The notes under the pieces were generated by a model that was given only the letters and a program-made list of their open reading frames with translations, did not search any database and was not told where the DNA came from. Positions 19,623-27,960 of a stretch of 59,435 nt of DNA are shown here, piece by piece. The DNA is from Streptomyces colonosanans. Lineage in GTDB: Bacteria > Actinomycetota > Actinomycetes > Streptomycetales > Streptomycetaceae. The position numbers were made by a program, and so were the translations under genes. How positions within the stretch are numbered: position 1 is the stretch's first letter; each line of letters begins with the position of its first letter. Location: contig NZ_MLYP01000028.1 in the NCBI RefSeq assembly GCF_001866645.1, forward strand, positions 1 through 59,435. The letters run 5' to 3'.

Positions 19623-19663
19623 CACCGGACATGTCCGGTGCCGGACATGTCCGGTGCCGGACA
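19623..19663. promoter_or_regulatory. Tandem palindrome CCGGACATGTCCGG (16-bp period)
   Basis: An 18-bp perfect palindrome (19623-19640) contains CCGGACATGTCCGG at 19625-19638. The same 14-mer repeats at 19641-19654, and a half copy CCGGACA at 19657-19663. The period is 16 bases. It lies 100-140 bases before the secreted-protein gene on the minus strand. It looks like an operator for a dimeric repressor binding cooperatively, or a hairpin-forming repeat. Confidence 0.6.
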
Positions 19664-20157
19664 GGCCATGTGGTGGTTCGCGCGGTCTGCCGGCCCCTGA
19701 CGCCGCTTGACGTGGAGCGCGGTCGCTGAGCGGCCGACCGATGGACGATCGGTTCCGCTGTGCCGTCCGCTTTTTGAACGTGATCGCTTGGTTCGGCCTG
19801 GGTGGGTATGAACTCGCGGGAGAGAGGCAGTTCCTGGAACATCTGGATGATCGACCTGCTTCCGATGTCGCATCATGTGGAGTGCGTGGCGATCTTTTCC
19901 CGCCCTTGTGGTCGCCAGCTTCAGATGGCTGGATCTCACCGCCGATCCCGTGGTTTTCGCCTTTTGGACCGCTGCGGCAGTGACCCCAGGGTTAGTCGGT
20001 GGGTGTGCACATCGCGGTCACCGAGAACGACAGGGGGCACCAGTGACAACCGGCAGTTCACCAGGCCTCCGGCTTCCGAAGATCGCTCGGAGCGTCCCCT
20101 CTCGGGCCGCCGCAGCCTTGCGCGTGAACCGCAGGCGCGTGGATGCGTTCGGCGTGA

Positions 20158-20330
20158 GCCGCCGGCAACCATCGCAAAGTGACGAAAACGCTGCTGATCC
20201 TGCTCGACGAGTGCGACCAGTTCTTCGAGGCGGACGCCCCCCGCTTCGATCAGACCAAGAAGCTCAAGGGCCTCCCTGCAGTTCGGCGGCCAACTCGAAG
20301 GTCGCCATGATCAGGGCCAGCTTGCTTCTG
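20158..20330 (+). pseudogene. Fossil of an ATPase (Walker B fragment)
   Basis: One frame reads TKTLLILLDECDQFFEADAP followed by RFDQTKKLKG. Four hydrophobics then DE is a Walker B strand, and the whole resembles the ATPase core of large actinomycete AAA/STAND proteins (LLLLDEADxFLexDA…LKxLMD). After LKGL the frame loses similarity and stops. No Walker A is found upstream, where the frame is closed at 20157. Confidence 0.4.
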
Positions 20331-20408
20331 GCCGCGGTTCCGAACTCCACCGGCCAGCCAGAACAGGGGAGTTGGACGGTCGGCCGGCCAGGCGCCTAGG
20401 TTCGCGGC

Positions 20409-21542
20409 ATGGGAGAAGTCTCGCGAAGACGGCTGATCACGTTCGACGGGGCGGCCATGCTCGGGTTCGCCTTGCTCCCTCAACTGGAGGTGGTGCGGCC
20501 GGACACCGGCGGAGCGCTCAGCGGGACGACCGCCTGGCTGCTCTCGCTAGCCACCGCGCTTCCTCTTGCCGTACGACGGTTGTGGCCCGTTCCGGTCTTC
20601 GTGATCGTCCTGATCGCCTCCTGCGCGGCGCTGGCCGCTGGTCTCGGCCCGGTCGTTTTCCTTGCCGCCGCCTACGCTCTGTACCTGGTCGCAACGACAC
20701 AGCGGCGGCAGACGGGGCGGTCGGCCGTCCTCGTCGGCGGGGCGAGCGCCGCGGCCGCGGCCCTGCTGACGGTGACCGGCGGGCAGCACTACGAGGGCGG
20801 GACCCGGGCGGTGCAACTGCTGTTCGGGCTGCTGGTCCTCGGTGCCACCTGGGCCGCGGGGACGGCCGTCAGGGAGCGGCGGGAGAGCCTGCGGCGGGCC
20901 ATCGAGCAGGCGTCCGAGCAGGCAAAGGTCGAAGAGCGCATACGGATCGCCCGGGACATCCACGACGTCGTCACGCACAGCGTGGGCCTGATCGCGATCA
21001 AGGCCGGTGTCGCCAACCACGTGGTCGCCACCCACCCCGAGGAGGCGAGGGAAGCCCTGACAGTCATCGAGGACATCAGCCGCAGGGCTCTGCGAGACAT
21101 GCGGGCCACCCTCAAGGTGCTGCGCCGGGAGCAGGGCGACGGCGCGCGGGACCTCCGGCCGGTCCACGGCCTGTCGGACCTGCCCTTGCTGGTCCGGTCG
21201 GCCGAGGCGGCAGGTGTCCGTATCGACCTGCGCTGCGACTGTGCGGAGGAACCATCCGACGGTGTCGCGCTGGCCGCGTTCCGGATCGTCCAGGAGGCGC
21301 TGACCAATGTCGCCAAGCACGCCGCCCCCACCCGATGCCTGGTCCAAGTAACTGCGGAAGAAGGTGTGTTGACCATCGACGTTACTGACGACGGCCCGGG
21401 GTCGGGGCACCGGGCGAGCGTGCCCGGTGGCGGAATGGGCCTCATCGGGATGAAGGAACGGGCCGCCGCGCACGGTGGAACCCTCACCGCCGGACCCCGC
21501 CCCGGCGCCGGCTTCCAAGTCGTCGCGACACTGCCCTACTGA
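20409..21542 (+). CDS. Sensor histidine kinase, NarX/LiaS-like (HisKA_3)
   Basis: 377 aa. The N-terminal half is about five membrane helices (residues 15-150) with almost no external domain. A coiled linker leads to the dimerisation helix ERIRIARDIHDVVTHSVG with the phospho-accepting histidine in DIHD. The HATPase domain has IVQEALTNVAKHA (N box) and VTDDGPG plus GMGLIGMKERA (G boxes). It should phosphorylate the NarL-type regulator at 23617. The ABC exporter genes lie between them, as in LiaRS/BceRS-like envelope-stress or antibiotic-response modules. The signal is unknown. Confidence 0.9.
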   Translation: MGEVSRRRLITFDGAAMLGFALLPQLEVVRPDTGGALSGTTAWLLSLATALPLAVRRLWPVPVFVIVLIASCAALAAGLGPVVFLAAAYALYLVATTQRRQTGRSAVLVGGASAAAAALLTVTGGQHYEGGTRAVQLLFGLLVLGATWAAGTAVRERRESLRRAIEQASEQAKVEERIRIARDIHDVVTHSVGLIAIKAGVANHVVATHPEEAREALTVIEDISRRALRDMRATLKVLRREQGDGARDLRPVHGLSDLPLLVRSAEAAGVRIDLRCDCAEEPSDGVALAAFRIVQEALTNVAKHAAPTRCLVQVTAEEGVLTIDVTDDGPGSGHRASVPGGGMGLIGMKERAAAHGGTLTAGPRPGAGFQVVATLPY

Positions 21543-21671
21543 ACCCGGATCGCCCCACGTACGTCTGAGACCGCACTCATACCCAGGTATGGCTCCGGCT
21601 CGCGAAAGAGGCCCGGCCGATCCAGACCCGGGTCCGATGTGTGGGGAGGCAGCCGAGGCCAGAATCGACCC

Positions 21672-22634
21672 GTGATCGACGTCCAGAACCTGACCAAACG
21701 CTATGGGCAGACCACCGTCGTGGACGCCCTCACCTTCACGGTGCGCCCCGGAGCCGTCACCGGCTTCCTCGGCCCCAACGGCGCCGGGAAGTCGACGACG
21801 ATGCGAATGATGCTCGGCCTGACCCGCCCGGACACAGGATCCGCACGGATCGACGGGCATGCCTACCACGAACTGACCTACCCTCTCCGGCACGTCGGCG
21901 CCCTGCTGGAGACCTCGGCTCCGCACCGCAGCCTGACCGCACGCGACCATCTGCTCTGGCTTGCCCGGAGCAACCGGATCGCCCGGGGCCGGGTCCGTGA
22001 GGTCCTGGAGATGGTCGAACTCGCGGGCGTGGCCCGGCGACGGATCGGCACCTTCTCCCTCGGTATGGGCCAGCGGCTCGGCCTGGCCGCCGCCCTGCTG
22101 GGCAACCCGCCCGTGCTGGTGCTCGACGAACCGGTCAACGGCCTGGACACGGAGGGCATCCGGTGGCTGCGCGAGCTGCTGCGCTCGATGGCTGCCGAGG
22201 GTCGGACCGTACTCATCTCGAGCCACCTGATGACCGAGATGTCCATGGTCGCCGACCAACTGATCGTCATCAGCCGCGGCCGACTCCTCGCGGACACCGG
22301 CCTGTCGGACTTCATCCAGCGTCACGGGCGGCCGTACGTACGCGTGCGCACCCCGGAACCCGAAAGGCTCGCCCGGGAGTTGCAGCGCAACGGTGCCTCC
22401 GTGACCCGTAGCCCGGACGGCGGCATGGACGTCGTCGGCATGCAGGCCGCGGGGATCAGCCGGCTCGCGGCGGCGGTCGGCTTCCCGCTCGACGAACTGA
22501 GCACCCACGCGGGGTCCCTGGAGGAGACATTCCTCGAAGTCATCGGCGAAGAAGCCATTGACGGAGCAGCCGCTGACGGAGCAGCCGCTGGCGGAGGAGC
22601 CATCGGTGAGGACGGAAGGAATACCCGTGTCTGA
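21672..22634 (+). CDS. ABC exporter ATP-binding protein
   Basis: 320 aa from the GTG at 21672 (MIDVQNLTKRYG). Walker A is GPNGAGKST, the signature FSLGMGQRLGLAAAL is the LSxGM-like type of CcmA/DrrA ATPases, and Walker B is VLVLDEPVNGLD. A long C-terminal extension follows, ending in Ala/Gly repeats encoded by a short tandem (ACGGAGCAGCCGCTG-like units, 22560-22600). It overlaps the permease gene start. It probably powers export of a lipid, peptide or drug sensed by the neighbouring kinase. Confidence 0.9.
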   Translation: MIDVQNLTKRYGQTTVVDALTFTVRPGAVTGFLGPNGAGKSTTMRMMLGLTRPDTGSARIDGHAYHELTYPLRHVGALLETSAPHRSLTARDHLLWLARSNRIARGRVREVLEMVELAGVARRRIGTFSLGMGQRLGLAAALLGNPPVLVLDEPVNGLDTEGIRWLRELLRSMAAEGRTVLISSHLMTEMSMVADQLIVISRGRLLADTGLSDFIQRHGRPYVRVRTPEPERLARELQRNGASVTRSPDGGMDVVGMQAAGISRLAAAVGFPLDELSTHAGSLEETFLEVIGEEAIDGAAADGAAAGGGAIGEDGRNTRV

Positions 22635-23379
22635 GACGTTCGCAGCCGTCAGCGCCGAGACCATCAAGCTGCGTGGCATCCGCGGCGCGCACCTCTCGCT
22701 GCTGCTGTTCGCCCTGGTCAGCATCCTCATCGCCGCCCTCGACGGCTGGTCCGCGAAGGGCGCGCTGGACTCCGGCAACCCCAGCCTGCGCGCCGACTTC
22801 ACCCCCCAGCAGGCCGGCCTGGTCGGCGTCCTCTACGGCCAGTTGGCGCTGATCGTGTTCGGCGTGCTCGTCGTCACCAGTGAGTACACGTCCGGCATGA
22901 TGCGGGTCTCGCTGCTCGCCGTGCCCCGGCGCGGCAGGCTCTACGCCGCGAAAATGACCGTCACGGCGGTGGCCGCGGTAGCCGTCGCCGCCCCGGTCAC
23001 CGTCCTCGCCTACCTGGTAACCCAGTTGGCGCTCGGATCCCACGGCGCCTCGCTCGGCGCGAGCGGTGTCCCTCGCGCTTTGGCGGGCGCGGTCGTCTAC
23101 CTGACCCTGATGTGCCTCTTCGCGGCCGGTACGGCGGCGATCGCCCGGAACGCCGTCATCCCGCTGGCTGTTCTGCTGCCGATGGTGCTCGCCGGGACGC
23201 ACCTTCTGTCCCTCATCGGAGCGGCCAAGGAGATGACGCGGTACTTTCCCGACCAGGCCGGAAGGGAACTGCTCAATGTCGACTCGCCGCATACGGCCTT
23301 CGGTTTCACGGTGCTGCTCGCCTGGACCGTCGCGGCTCTCGTGTGGGGCTTGGTTCGCCACCTTCGCTGGGACACCTGA
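22627..23379 (+). CDS. ABC exporter permease (ABC-2 type)
   Basis: 250 aa with six predicted helices: about 22-40, 70-90, 107-135, 155-180, 185-205 and 225-245. The segment VVTSEYTSGMMRVSLLAVPRR between helices 2 and 3 is the conserved feature of small ABC-2 permeases. The GTG at 22627 has GAAGGA 6 bases before it and overlaps the ATPase stop; a TTG at 22558 would only add a repetitive tail. It pairs with the ATPase upstream. Confidence 0.87.
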   Translation: MSETFAAVSAETIKLRGIRGAHLSLLLFALVSILIAALDGWSAKGALDSGNPSLRADFTPQQAGLVGVLYGQLALIVFGVLVVTSEYTSGMMRVSLLAVPRRGRLYAAKMTVTAVAAVAVAAPVTVLAYLVTQLALGSHGASLGASGVPRALAGAVVYLTLMCLFAAGTAAIARNAVIPLAVLLPMVLAGTHLLSLIGAAKEMTRYFPDQAGRELLNVDSPHTAFGFTVLLAWTVAALVWGLVRHLRWDT

Positions 23380-23547
23380 CAGGACCGCCCTCAGCGGCCA
23401 CGGCAGCCGGTTGTCCGCCCCGCATGGCACGACGGCCACGGCCGCAAGCGACGGCACCGGAGAGCTGCTGGTCGAGGTACCTTGAAGCTCCTTGCGACGT
23501 AGGCGAGTTGACACCTCACCCAGCCGATTCGATCCGGCGCAGATCGC

Positions 23548-23599
23548 CAACCTTCACGAGCAACCTTCACGAGCAACCTTCACGAGCAATCTTCATGGG
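23548..23599 (+). repeat. 13-bp tandem repeat before the response regulator gene
   Basis: CAACCTTCACGAG occurs three times without a gap (23548-23586), followed by a degenerate fourth copy CAATCTTCATGGG. It ends 17 bases before the regulator start. It could be an array of binding sites, for example for the regulator itself, or a leader-RNA repeat. Confidence 0.75.
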
Positions 23600-23616
23600 C
23601 AGACGAGGACACCGGA

Positions 23617-24291
23617 ATGGTCGAGCGGCTCCGGGTGCTGATCGCGGACGATCAGGCGCTGTTGCGTGGAAGCTTCCGGGTCCTGGTCGATTCCACACCC
23701 GGCATGGAGGTCGTCGGCGAGGCGGGGGACGGCGTGACGGCGGTCCGGCTCGCTCGCGAACTCACCCCGGATGTCGTCCTGATGGACCTGCGCATGCCGG
23801 TTCTCGACGGCATCGCCGCCACCCGGGAGATCTGCTCTGACAAAACGCTGGCAGGTGTCCGGGTGCTGGCCCTCACCATGTTCGACATGGACGAGTACGT
23901 CTACCCGGCCCTCCAGGCGGGCGCCAGCGGCTTCATGCTGAAGGACGCCTCACCGGCCGACCTGGTCAACGGCATCCGGGTGATCGCCACCGGGGAGGGC
24001 GTACTGGCGCCGACGGTCACCCGGCGCCTCATCGGGAACTTCTCCGGACGCGGCGAGGCGACACGGCCGGCACCGCGACTCGTCGGACTGACCAAGCGTG
24101 AACAGGAAGTCCTCGTACTGATCGCGAACGGGCTGTCCAACACGGAGATCTCCGAACGCCTCGGCATCAGCATGCCGACGGTGAAGACCCATGTCGGCGG
24201 CCTCCTGTCCAAGCTGCAGGCCCGGGACCGCGCGCAGCTGGTCATCATCGCCTACGAGAGCGGCTTGGCCGAGCGTGGTATGCCGACGTGA
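23617..24291 (+). CDS. NarL/LuxR-family response regulator
   Basis: 224 aa. The receiver domain has the acidic pair IADDQ, the phospho-accepting Asp in VVLMDLRMPVLDG (near 54), the switch Thr/Ser in ALTMFD and the Lys in MLKDAS. The C-terminal LuxR-type helix-turn-helix is LTKREQEVLVLIANGLSNTEISERL. It is the natural partner of the HisKA_3 kinase at 20409 and probably controls the ABC exporter between them. Confidence 0.92.
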   Translation: MVERLRVLIADDQALLRGSFRVLVDSTPGMEVVGEAGDGVTAVRLARELTPDVVLMDLRMPVLDGIAATREICSDKTLAGVRVLALTMFDMDEYVYPALQAGASGFMLKDASPADLVNGIRVIATGEGVLAPTVTRRLIGNFSGRGEATRPAPRLVGLTKREQEVLVLIANGLSNTEISERLGISMPTVKTHVGGLLSKLQARDRAQLVIIAYESGLAERGMPT

Positions 24292-24494
24292 TGGTGGCCG
24301 CGCTCTCGACAAGGCCCCGTGTGTTCCTCACGGACTCGGTCGCCTCGGGCGTGTGCCGGACGGCGGCCGCGGCGACCAAGGCACCCGTGGCGCAGCGGCG
24401 TGTGTTTCGTCCGGTCGGCGAAGGACCCACCGAGGCTGGTCAGACGGCTGGAGAGGCCTCACCGGCGGCCCATCTGCGAGGAAACATACATCAT
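24292..24494. other. Intergenic sequence before vapBC
   Basis: No gene recognised. It contains a plus-strand frame shadow only; the last 50 bases become AT-rich where the toxin-antitoxin promoter starts. Confidence 0.4.
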
Positions 24495-24522
24495 TCTGGT
24501 ACATACGCTAAACTTGGTACAT
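24495..24522 (+). promoter_or_regulatory. vapBC promoter/operator with repeated TGGTACAT
   Basis: TGGTACAT occurs at 24497-24504 and again at 24515-24522, 18 bases apart, on the same face of the helix (just under two turns). Between them TAAACT (24509-24514) can serve as a -10, placing the transcript start on or near the ATG at 24521, so the mRNA may be leaderless. RHH antitoxins usually autorepress at such sites. Confidence 0.55.
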
Positions 24523-24781
24523 GTCCATGAAGCGAACCAACGTCTACGCCGACCCTGAAGACCTCGCCATCATCAAGGAGGCCGCCAAGCGGCGCGGGAT
24601 CAGTGAGGCCGAGATCATCCGCCAGGGCATCCACCTTGCCGCCATGGCCAACCGCGTCTGGGACGAGCCCCTCTTCTCCCGCACCTTCGAGGGGGCCGGT
24701 CGCACCCTCAGCAAGCGCGAGGTGCGTGACACCGTCGCCGACGCGGTGCGCCGCGAGACCGAGACCGGAACTGCCGCGTGA
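24521..24781 (+). CDS. vapB: Antitoxin, ribbon-helix-helix type (VapB)
   Basis: An 86-aa CopG/Arc-like protein. The strand TNVYADPEDLAIIKEAAKRRG and helix-turn SEAEIIRQGIHLA make the RHH DNA-binding fold (residues 4-40). The C-terminal half (about 45-86) should wrap the toxin. The stop overlaps the toxin start by 4 bases. An in-frame ATG at 24527 (MKRTN) is a possible alternative start. Confidence 0.85.
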   Translation: MSMKRTNVYADPEDLAIIKEAAKRRGISEAEIIRQGIHLAAMANRVWDEPLFSRTFEGAGRTLSKREVRDTVADAVRRETETGTAA

Positions 24782-25221
24782 TCATCGTCATTGCGGACAC
24801 GTCCGGGCTCATTGCGGCGCTCGACTCCACCCATCCCGAACACCAGGCGTCAAACGAAGCGATCATGGCTGCAGGTCTGCTGGTGATGTCCCCCTTGCTG
24901 CTTGCTGAGATCGACCACGTCGCCACCCGCGAACTCGGCCGTGATGCGGCGCTCAGTGCGGTCGATGACATGCGGCATTGGATGCGCCGTGGACGTATCG
25001 CCGTCCCGGAGGTCACGGAAGATCACCTGGGGGTCGCCCAGGCCGTACGTGCTCGCTACCGCGACCTTGACCTGGATCTCGCGGATGCGGTCAACGTGGC
25101 CCTCGCCGCGGATTACGACACCGATGCCGTGCTTACTCTCGACCCTCGCGACTTCCGGGCTTTGCGCCCGCTCAGCCGCCATAAAGCGTTCCGGGTGCTG
25201 CCCGACGACCTTCCGCTCTGA
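24778..25221 (+). CDS. vapC: PIN-domain ribonuclease toxin (VapC)
   Basis: 147 aa, the usual VapC size. Acidic catalytic residues are visible: ADTSGLIAAL (Asp near 7), the Glu in LLLAEIDHVATREL (near 43), and the Asp pair in DLDLADAVNVALA plus TLDPRDF (near 99-123). It should cleave RNA (tRNA or rRNA sites in known VapCs), restrained by VapB. It is GTG-coupled to the antitoxin gene. Confidence 0.88.
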   Translation: MIIVIADTSGLIAALDSTHPEHQASNEAIMAAGLLVMSPLLLAEIDHVATRELGRDAALSAVDDMRHWMRRGRIAVPEVTEDHLGVAQAVRARYRDLDLDLADAVNVALAADYDTDAVLTLDPRDFRALRPLSRHKAFRVLPDDLPL

Positions 25222-25265
25222 CGCCTGCGGTGTCCCGTCGCGTCGGGCGTTGGCGGCGACGGTAG

Positions 25266-25442
<177 letters not shown>

Positions 25443-25483
25443 CCTGAGCAACGGCTTTCAGGATCGGGTTGAGACGTAGACTC

Positions 25484-25894
25484 TCAGGCGCTGTCTCCGG
25501 GGACCCGGTGCCGTCGCGCACCGCCTCCGAGGAGGTCGCGCAGGGCCTGCTTCTCCTCGGTGCTGAGCCCGGACACGAACTGCTGGAGTGTGGCGATCGG
25601 GTCCGGACCGCGGTCGAGGGCCTCGTGCATGGCCTCGGCGGTCAGCTCTGCAGCGTTCTTCGCGGGACGGTACGCGCCGCGCCGCCCGTCCACATCACGC
25701 AGGACGAGTCCTTTGTCGTACAGACGTTTGAGGATGGTGTGCACGGTGTTGTAGGCGAGGCCGCCGCCGATCTCGGTCTGGATCTCGGCCGGTGTGAGCG
25801 CCTGGTCGGTGGCCCACAGCGTGGCGAGGACCTCGCTCTCCAGCTCACCGGCGCTACGTCGTTCCGCCCTGCCCTGCGGGCCCCTGCCAGCCAT
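25484..25894 (-). CDS. BlaI/MecI/CopY-family transcriptional repressor
   Basis: 136 aa with the BlaI winged helix: LESEVLATLWATDQALTPAEIQ, then the recognition part LAYNTVHTILKRLYDKGLV and the wing RRGAYRPAKNAAE. The C-terminal helices dimerise and carry the site normally cut by a BlaR1-type protease. No M56 protease gene lies beside it, so the inducing signal is not apparent. Controlled genes elsewhere would be beta-lactam, copper or envelope genes. ATG at 25894. Confidence 0.87.
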   Translation of the reverse strand: MAGRGPQGRAERRSAGELESEVLATLWATDQALTPAEIQTEIGGGLAYNTVHTILKRLYDKGLVLRDVDGRRGAYRPAKNAAELTAEAMHEALDRGPDPIATLQQFVSGLSTEEKQALRDLLGGGARRHRVPGDSA

Positions 25895-26144
25895 GCCCGT
25901 AACCTTACAGTGCGTAGGGGCGCGGTACGGCTGGCCGCGAAGGCTGCCGGAGTGTTCCCGCCCTCACCCGATCGGCTCGTCCTGGTCCGCGGGGCGACCG
26001 GGTGTCGCCGGTCCGTCCTGCGTGCTCGGGGTGCCCGCGTTAACGTGACCGTGTTCCGGGGATGTCTTTCCCGATCTCCACCATCGACCCTACGGCTTGT
26101 GAAGTGTGCTTCCTCTAGGGTCTGTTGGGAGTGGGGGGTGGGTT

Positions 26145-27653
26145 ATGGCCAACAATTCCAACACCACGCTGGCGGGTGTCCGCCGCCTTGTGGCGCCGTC
26201 GGTCGCCGGTATGTCGTGGCGCGACCGCAGCCAGAGTCCGATCGCCCTCGTGGCGGCCGCCTTCATGCTGGTCCAACTCGTCCTCGTGCGGCCGGGCATG
26301 GGGCTCGGCTGGGACGAGACGGTCTACGTCAGCCAGGTCAGCGCCCATGCCCCCGCCGCGTTCTTCAGCGCGCCGCGCGCCCGGGGCATATCGCTGCTGG
26401 TCGCCCCGATCACCTCATGGTCCTCGTCCACCGTCCTGCTCCGGGTCCATCTGGCGGTGCTGTCGGGGGCCGCGCTGTTCCTCGCCCTGCGTGTGTGGCG
26501 GGGCCTGTTCCCGGCCCGTGTCCTCGCCCTCGGCGGCGCGCTCTTCGCGAGCCTGTGGGTGACTCTGTTCTACGGCCCGCAGGCCATGCCCAACTACTGG
26601 GTCGCGATCGGCGCCCTGGCCTGTACCGGCTGCTTCCTGCGCGCCCAGGCGGACAGCAGCGACCGGGCCGCACTGTGGGGTGTCGCCGTGAACGCTGCGC
26701 TGATGGCGTGGATGCGGCCCACCGACGCGGTCTGGGCGACCCTGCCGCTGCTCGTCATGGTGGTTCTCGTACGGACGTGGCGGCGTCTGTCGCTGCTGCT
26801 GGCGTTGGTGGGCGGGCTGGCCGCCGGGGCGTTCGAGTGGATCGTCGAGGCGTACGTCGCCTACGGGGGCCTCGCGCAGCGTCTGTCCGACGGGTCCCGG
26901 GTCCAGGGCGGCCTGGGCTGGCACCTCGCCGTCGTCGACCAGATGCGCAGCCTCGGCGGGCGCGCCCTGTGCCGCCCCTGCACCGTCGCGATGCCGAACC
27001 CGTTGGTGACCGCGTGGTGGTACGTGCTGCCCCTCCTCGCCGCGTTCGCGGCGGCCGTGGCGGTCCGCCGGGCCGGGCGCGCGGCCCGCACCCTGGTGCC
27101 ACTGGCCTGCGCGGCAACGGCGGCGATCCCCTACCTGTTCCTGATCGGGTACGCCGCGCCCCGCTTCCTGCTCCCCGCCTACGCCCTGCTCGCCATCCCC
27201 GTAGCCGACGCCCTCCTGCACCTGGTCACCGCGAAGGACGGCAGGTGGCGGCCGATCACCTCGACCGTGGTGGCGCTCGGGCTCGTCGTGCATCTGGGGG
27301 TGCAATTCGCGGTTCTGCACGGCACGGTGGACCGCACCACCGCCGACCACCGCGCCTGGTCCCGCATCACCGCAGAACTCCACCGGCTCGGGGTCCGGCC
27401 GCCCTGCCTGCTGACCGGGAACGAGGCCATTCCGATCGCCTTCTACGCCGGCTGCTCCTCCGCCGCGACCAGCGGTAACAACGCCAACAGCACCGCCGCG
27501 GACATCGCGCGCACCGCACAGCGCATGCCCGCCGCCCATCTGGGCACCCCCACGGAGCGTCCGCCTGCGTACGCGCGTGACTGGACCGCGCACACCGTCG
27601 ACGGCGTTCGGATCCTCGTGGCCCCCACGGCCGGGCAGGGCGGACGCGGATGA
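26145..27653 (+). CDS. Multi-spanning GT-C-type glycosyltransferase-like membrane protein
   Basis: 502 aa with about ten membrane helices from residue 35 onward. The first external loop holds GMGLGWDETVYVSQVSAHAP, the position and DE motif of the catalytic acid in GT39/ArnT-like polyprenyl-phosphate sugar transferases, followed by ARGISLLVAP. The C-terminal soluble part (from about 400) has cysteines in PPCLLTGNEA and FYAGCSSAAT that may form a disulfide. The donor would be a polyprenyl-linked sugar; the acceptor is unknown. Start at 26145 (MANNSN) after a G-rich RBS. Confidence 0.6.
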   Translation: MANNSNTTLAGVRRLVAPSVAGMSWRDRSQSPIALVAAAFMLVQLVLVRPGMGLGWDETVYVSQVSAHAPAAFFSAPRARGISLLVAPITSWSSSTVLLRVHLAVLSGAALFLALRVWRGLFPARVLALGGALFASLWVTLFYGPQAMPNYWVAIGALACTGCFLRAQADSSDRAALWGVAVNAALMAWMRPTDAVWATLPLLVMVVLVRTWRRLSLLLALVGGLAAGAFEWIVEAYVAYGGLAQRLSDGSRVQGGLGWHLAVVDQMRSLGGRALCRPCTVAMPNPLVTAWWYVLPLLAAFAAAVAVRRAGRAARTLVPLACAATAAIPYLFLIGYAAPRFLLPAYALLAIPVADALLHLVTAKDGRWRPITSTVVALGLVVHLGVQFAVLHGTVDRTTADHRAWSRITAELHRLGVRPPCLLTGNEAIPIAFYAGCSSAATSGNNANSTAADIARTAQRMPAAHLGTPTERPPAYARDWTAHTVDGVRILVAPTAGQGGRG

Positions 27654-27763
27654 TTCCCGAGGCAGGCACCGGCCCGGCACCCGTCACGCGGGTGTCGCCC
27701 GGCATCCGGGCGGCGGCCCTGCGCCGACCGGTTCGTCGGCATGCGGCCGTCACCCTCGCCGTG

Positions 27764-27903
27764 CCAGTGCCCCAGCGGGCAACATGTGCCCCGTCGCGAC
27801 GCCCGGCACGCTCCCCCAAGCTCTTCGAGTAGGGGGACCCCCAGAGCACGCTCCCCCACGACGCCGCTCCTTGACGGGCAGCCGTTGCCTGCCGGGGCAC
27901 TGG
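27764..27903 (-). repeat. MITE-like element, copy 1 (140 bp, 20-bp TIRs)
   Basis: The left end CCAGTGCCCCAGCGGGCAAC and right end GTTGCCTGCCGGGGCACTGG are 20-bp inverted repeats with 2 mismatches. The interior encodes nothing and includes CGTCGCGACG and two GCTCCCCCA-type blocks. Its reverse complement matches the element at 51393-51679 over both ends. It sits between the membrane glycosyltransferase and COG4705 genes. Confidence 0.75.
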
Positions 27904-27960
27904 TGGGCGCGTCGCTGCGGTCAGGATGCGTTCAGGTTCCCGATGGCACCGTCGGGCCTC

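Larger units (their letters stand above)
19524..20408. other. 885-base gene-poor stretch with palindromes and an ATPase fossil
   Basis: No intact gene seen. It holds the promoter side of the small secreted-protein gene, the tandem palindrome at 19623-19663, a short coding fossil at 20158-20330 and the upstream side of the histidine kinase gene. Its composition is less GC-rich than its neighbours around 19750-19990. Confidence 0.5.

Noticed and set aside
20547..22802. A 751-aa minus-strand open frame
   Set aside because: Antisense shadow of the kinase and ABC genes, which have full motif support.
25895..26144. BlaI operator TACAnnTGTA before the repressor gene
   Set aside because: Only a poor match (TTACAGTGCGTA) without dyad symmetry.
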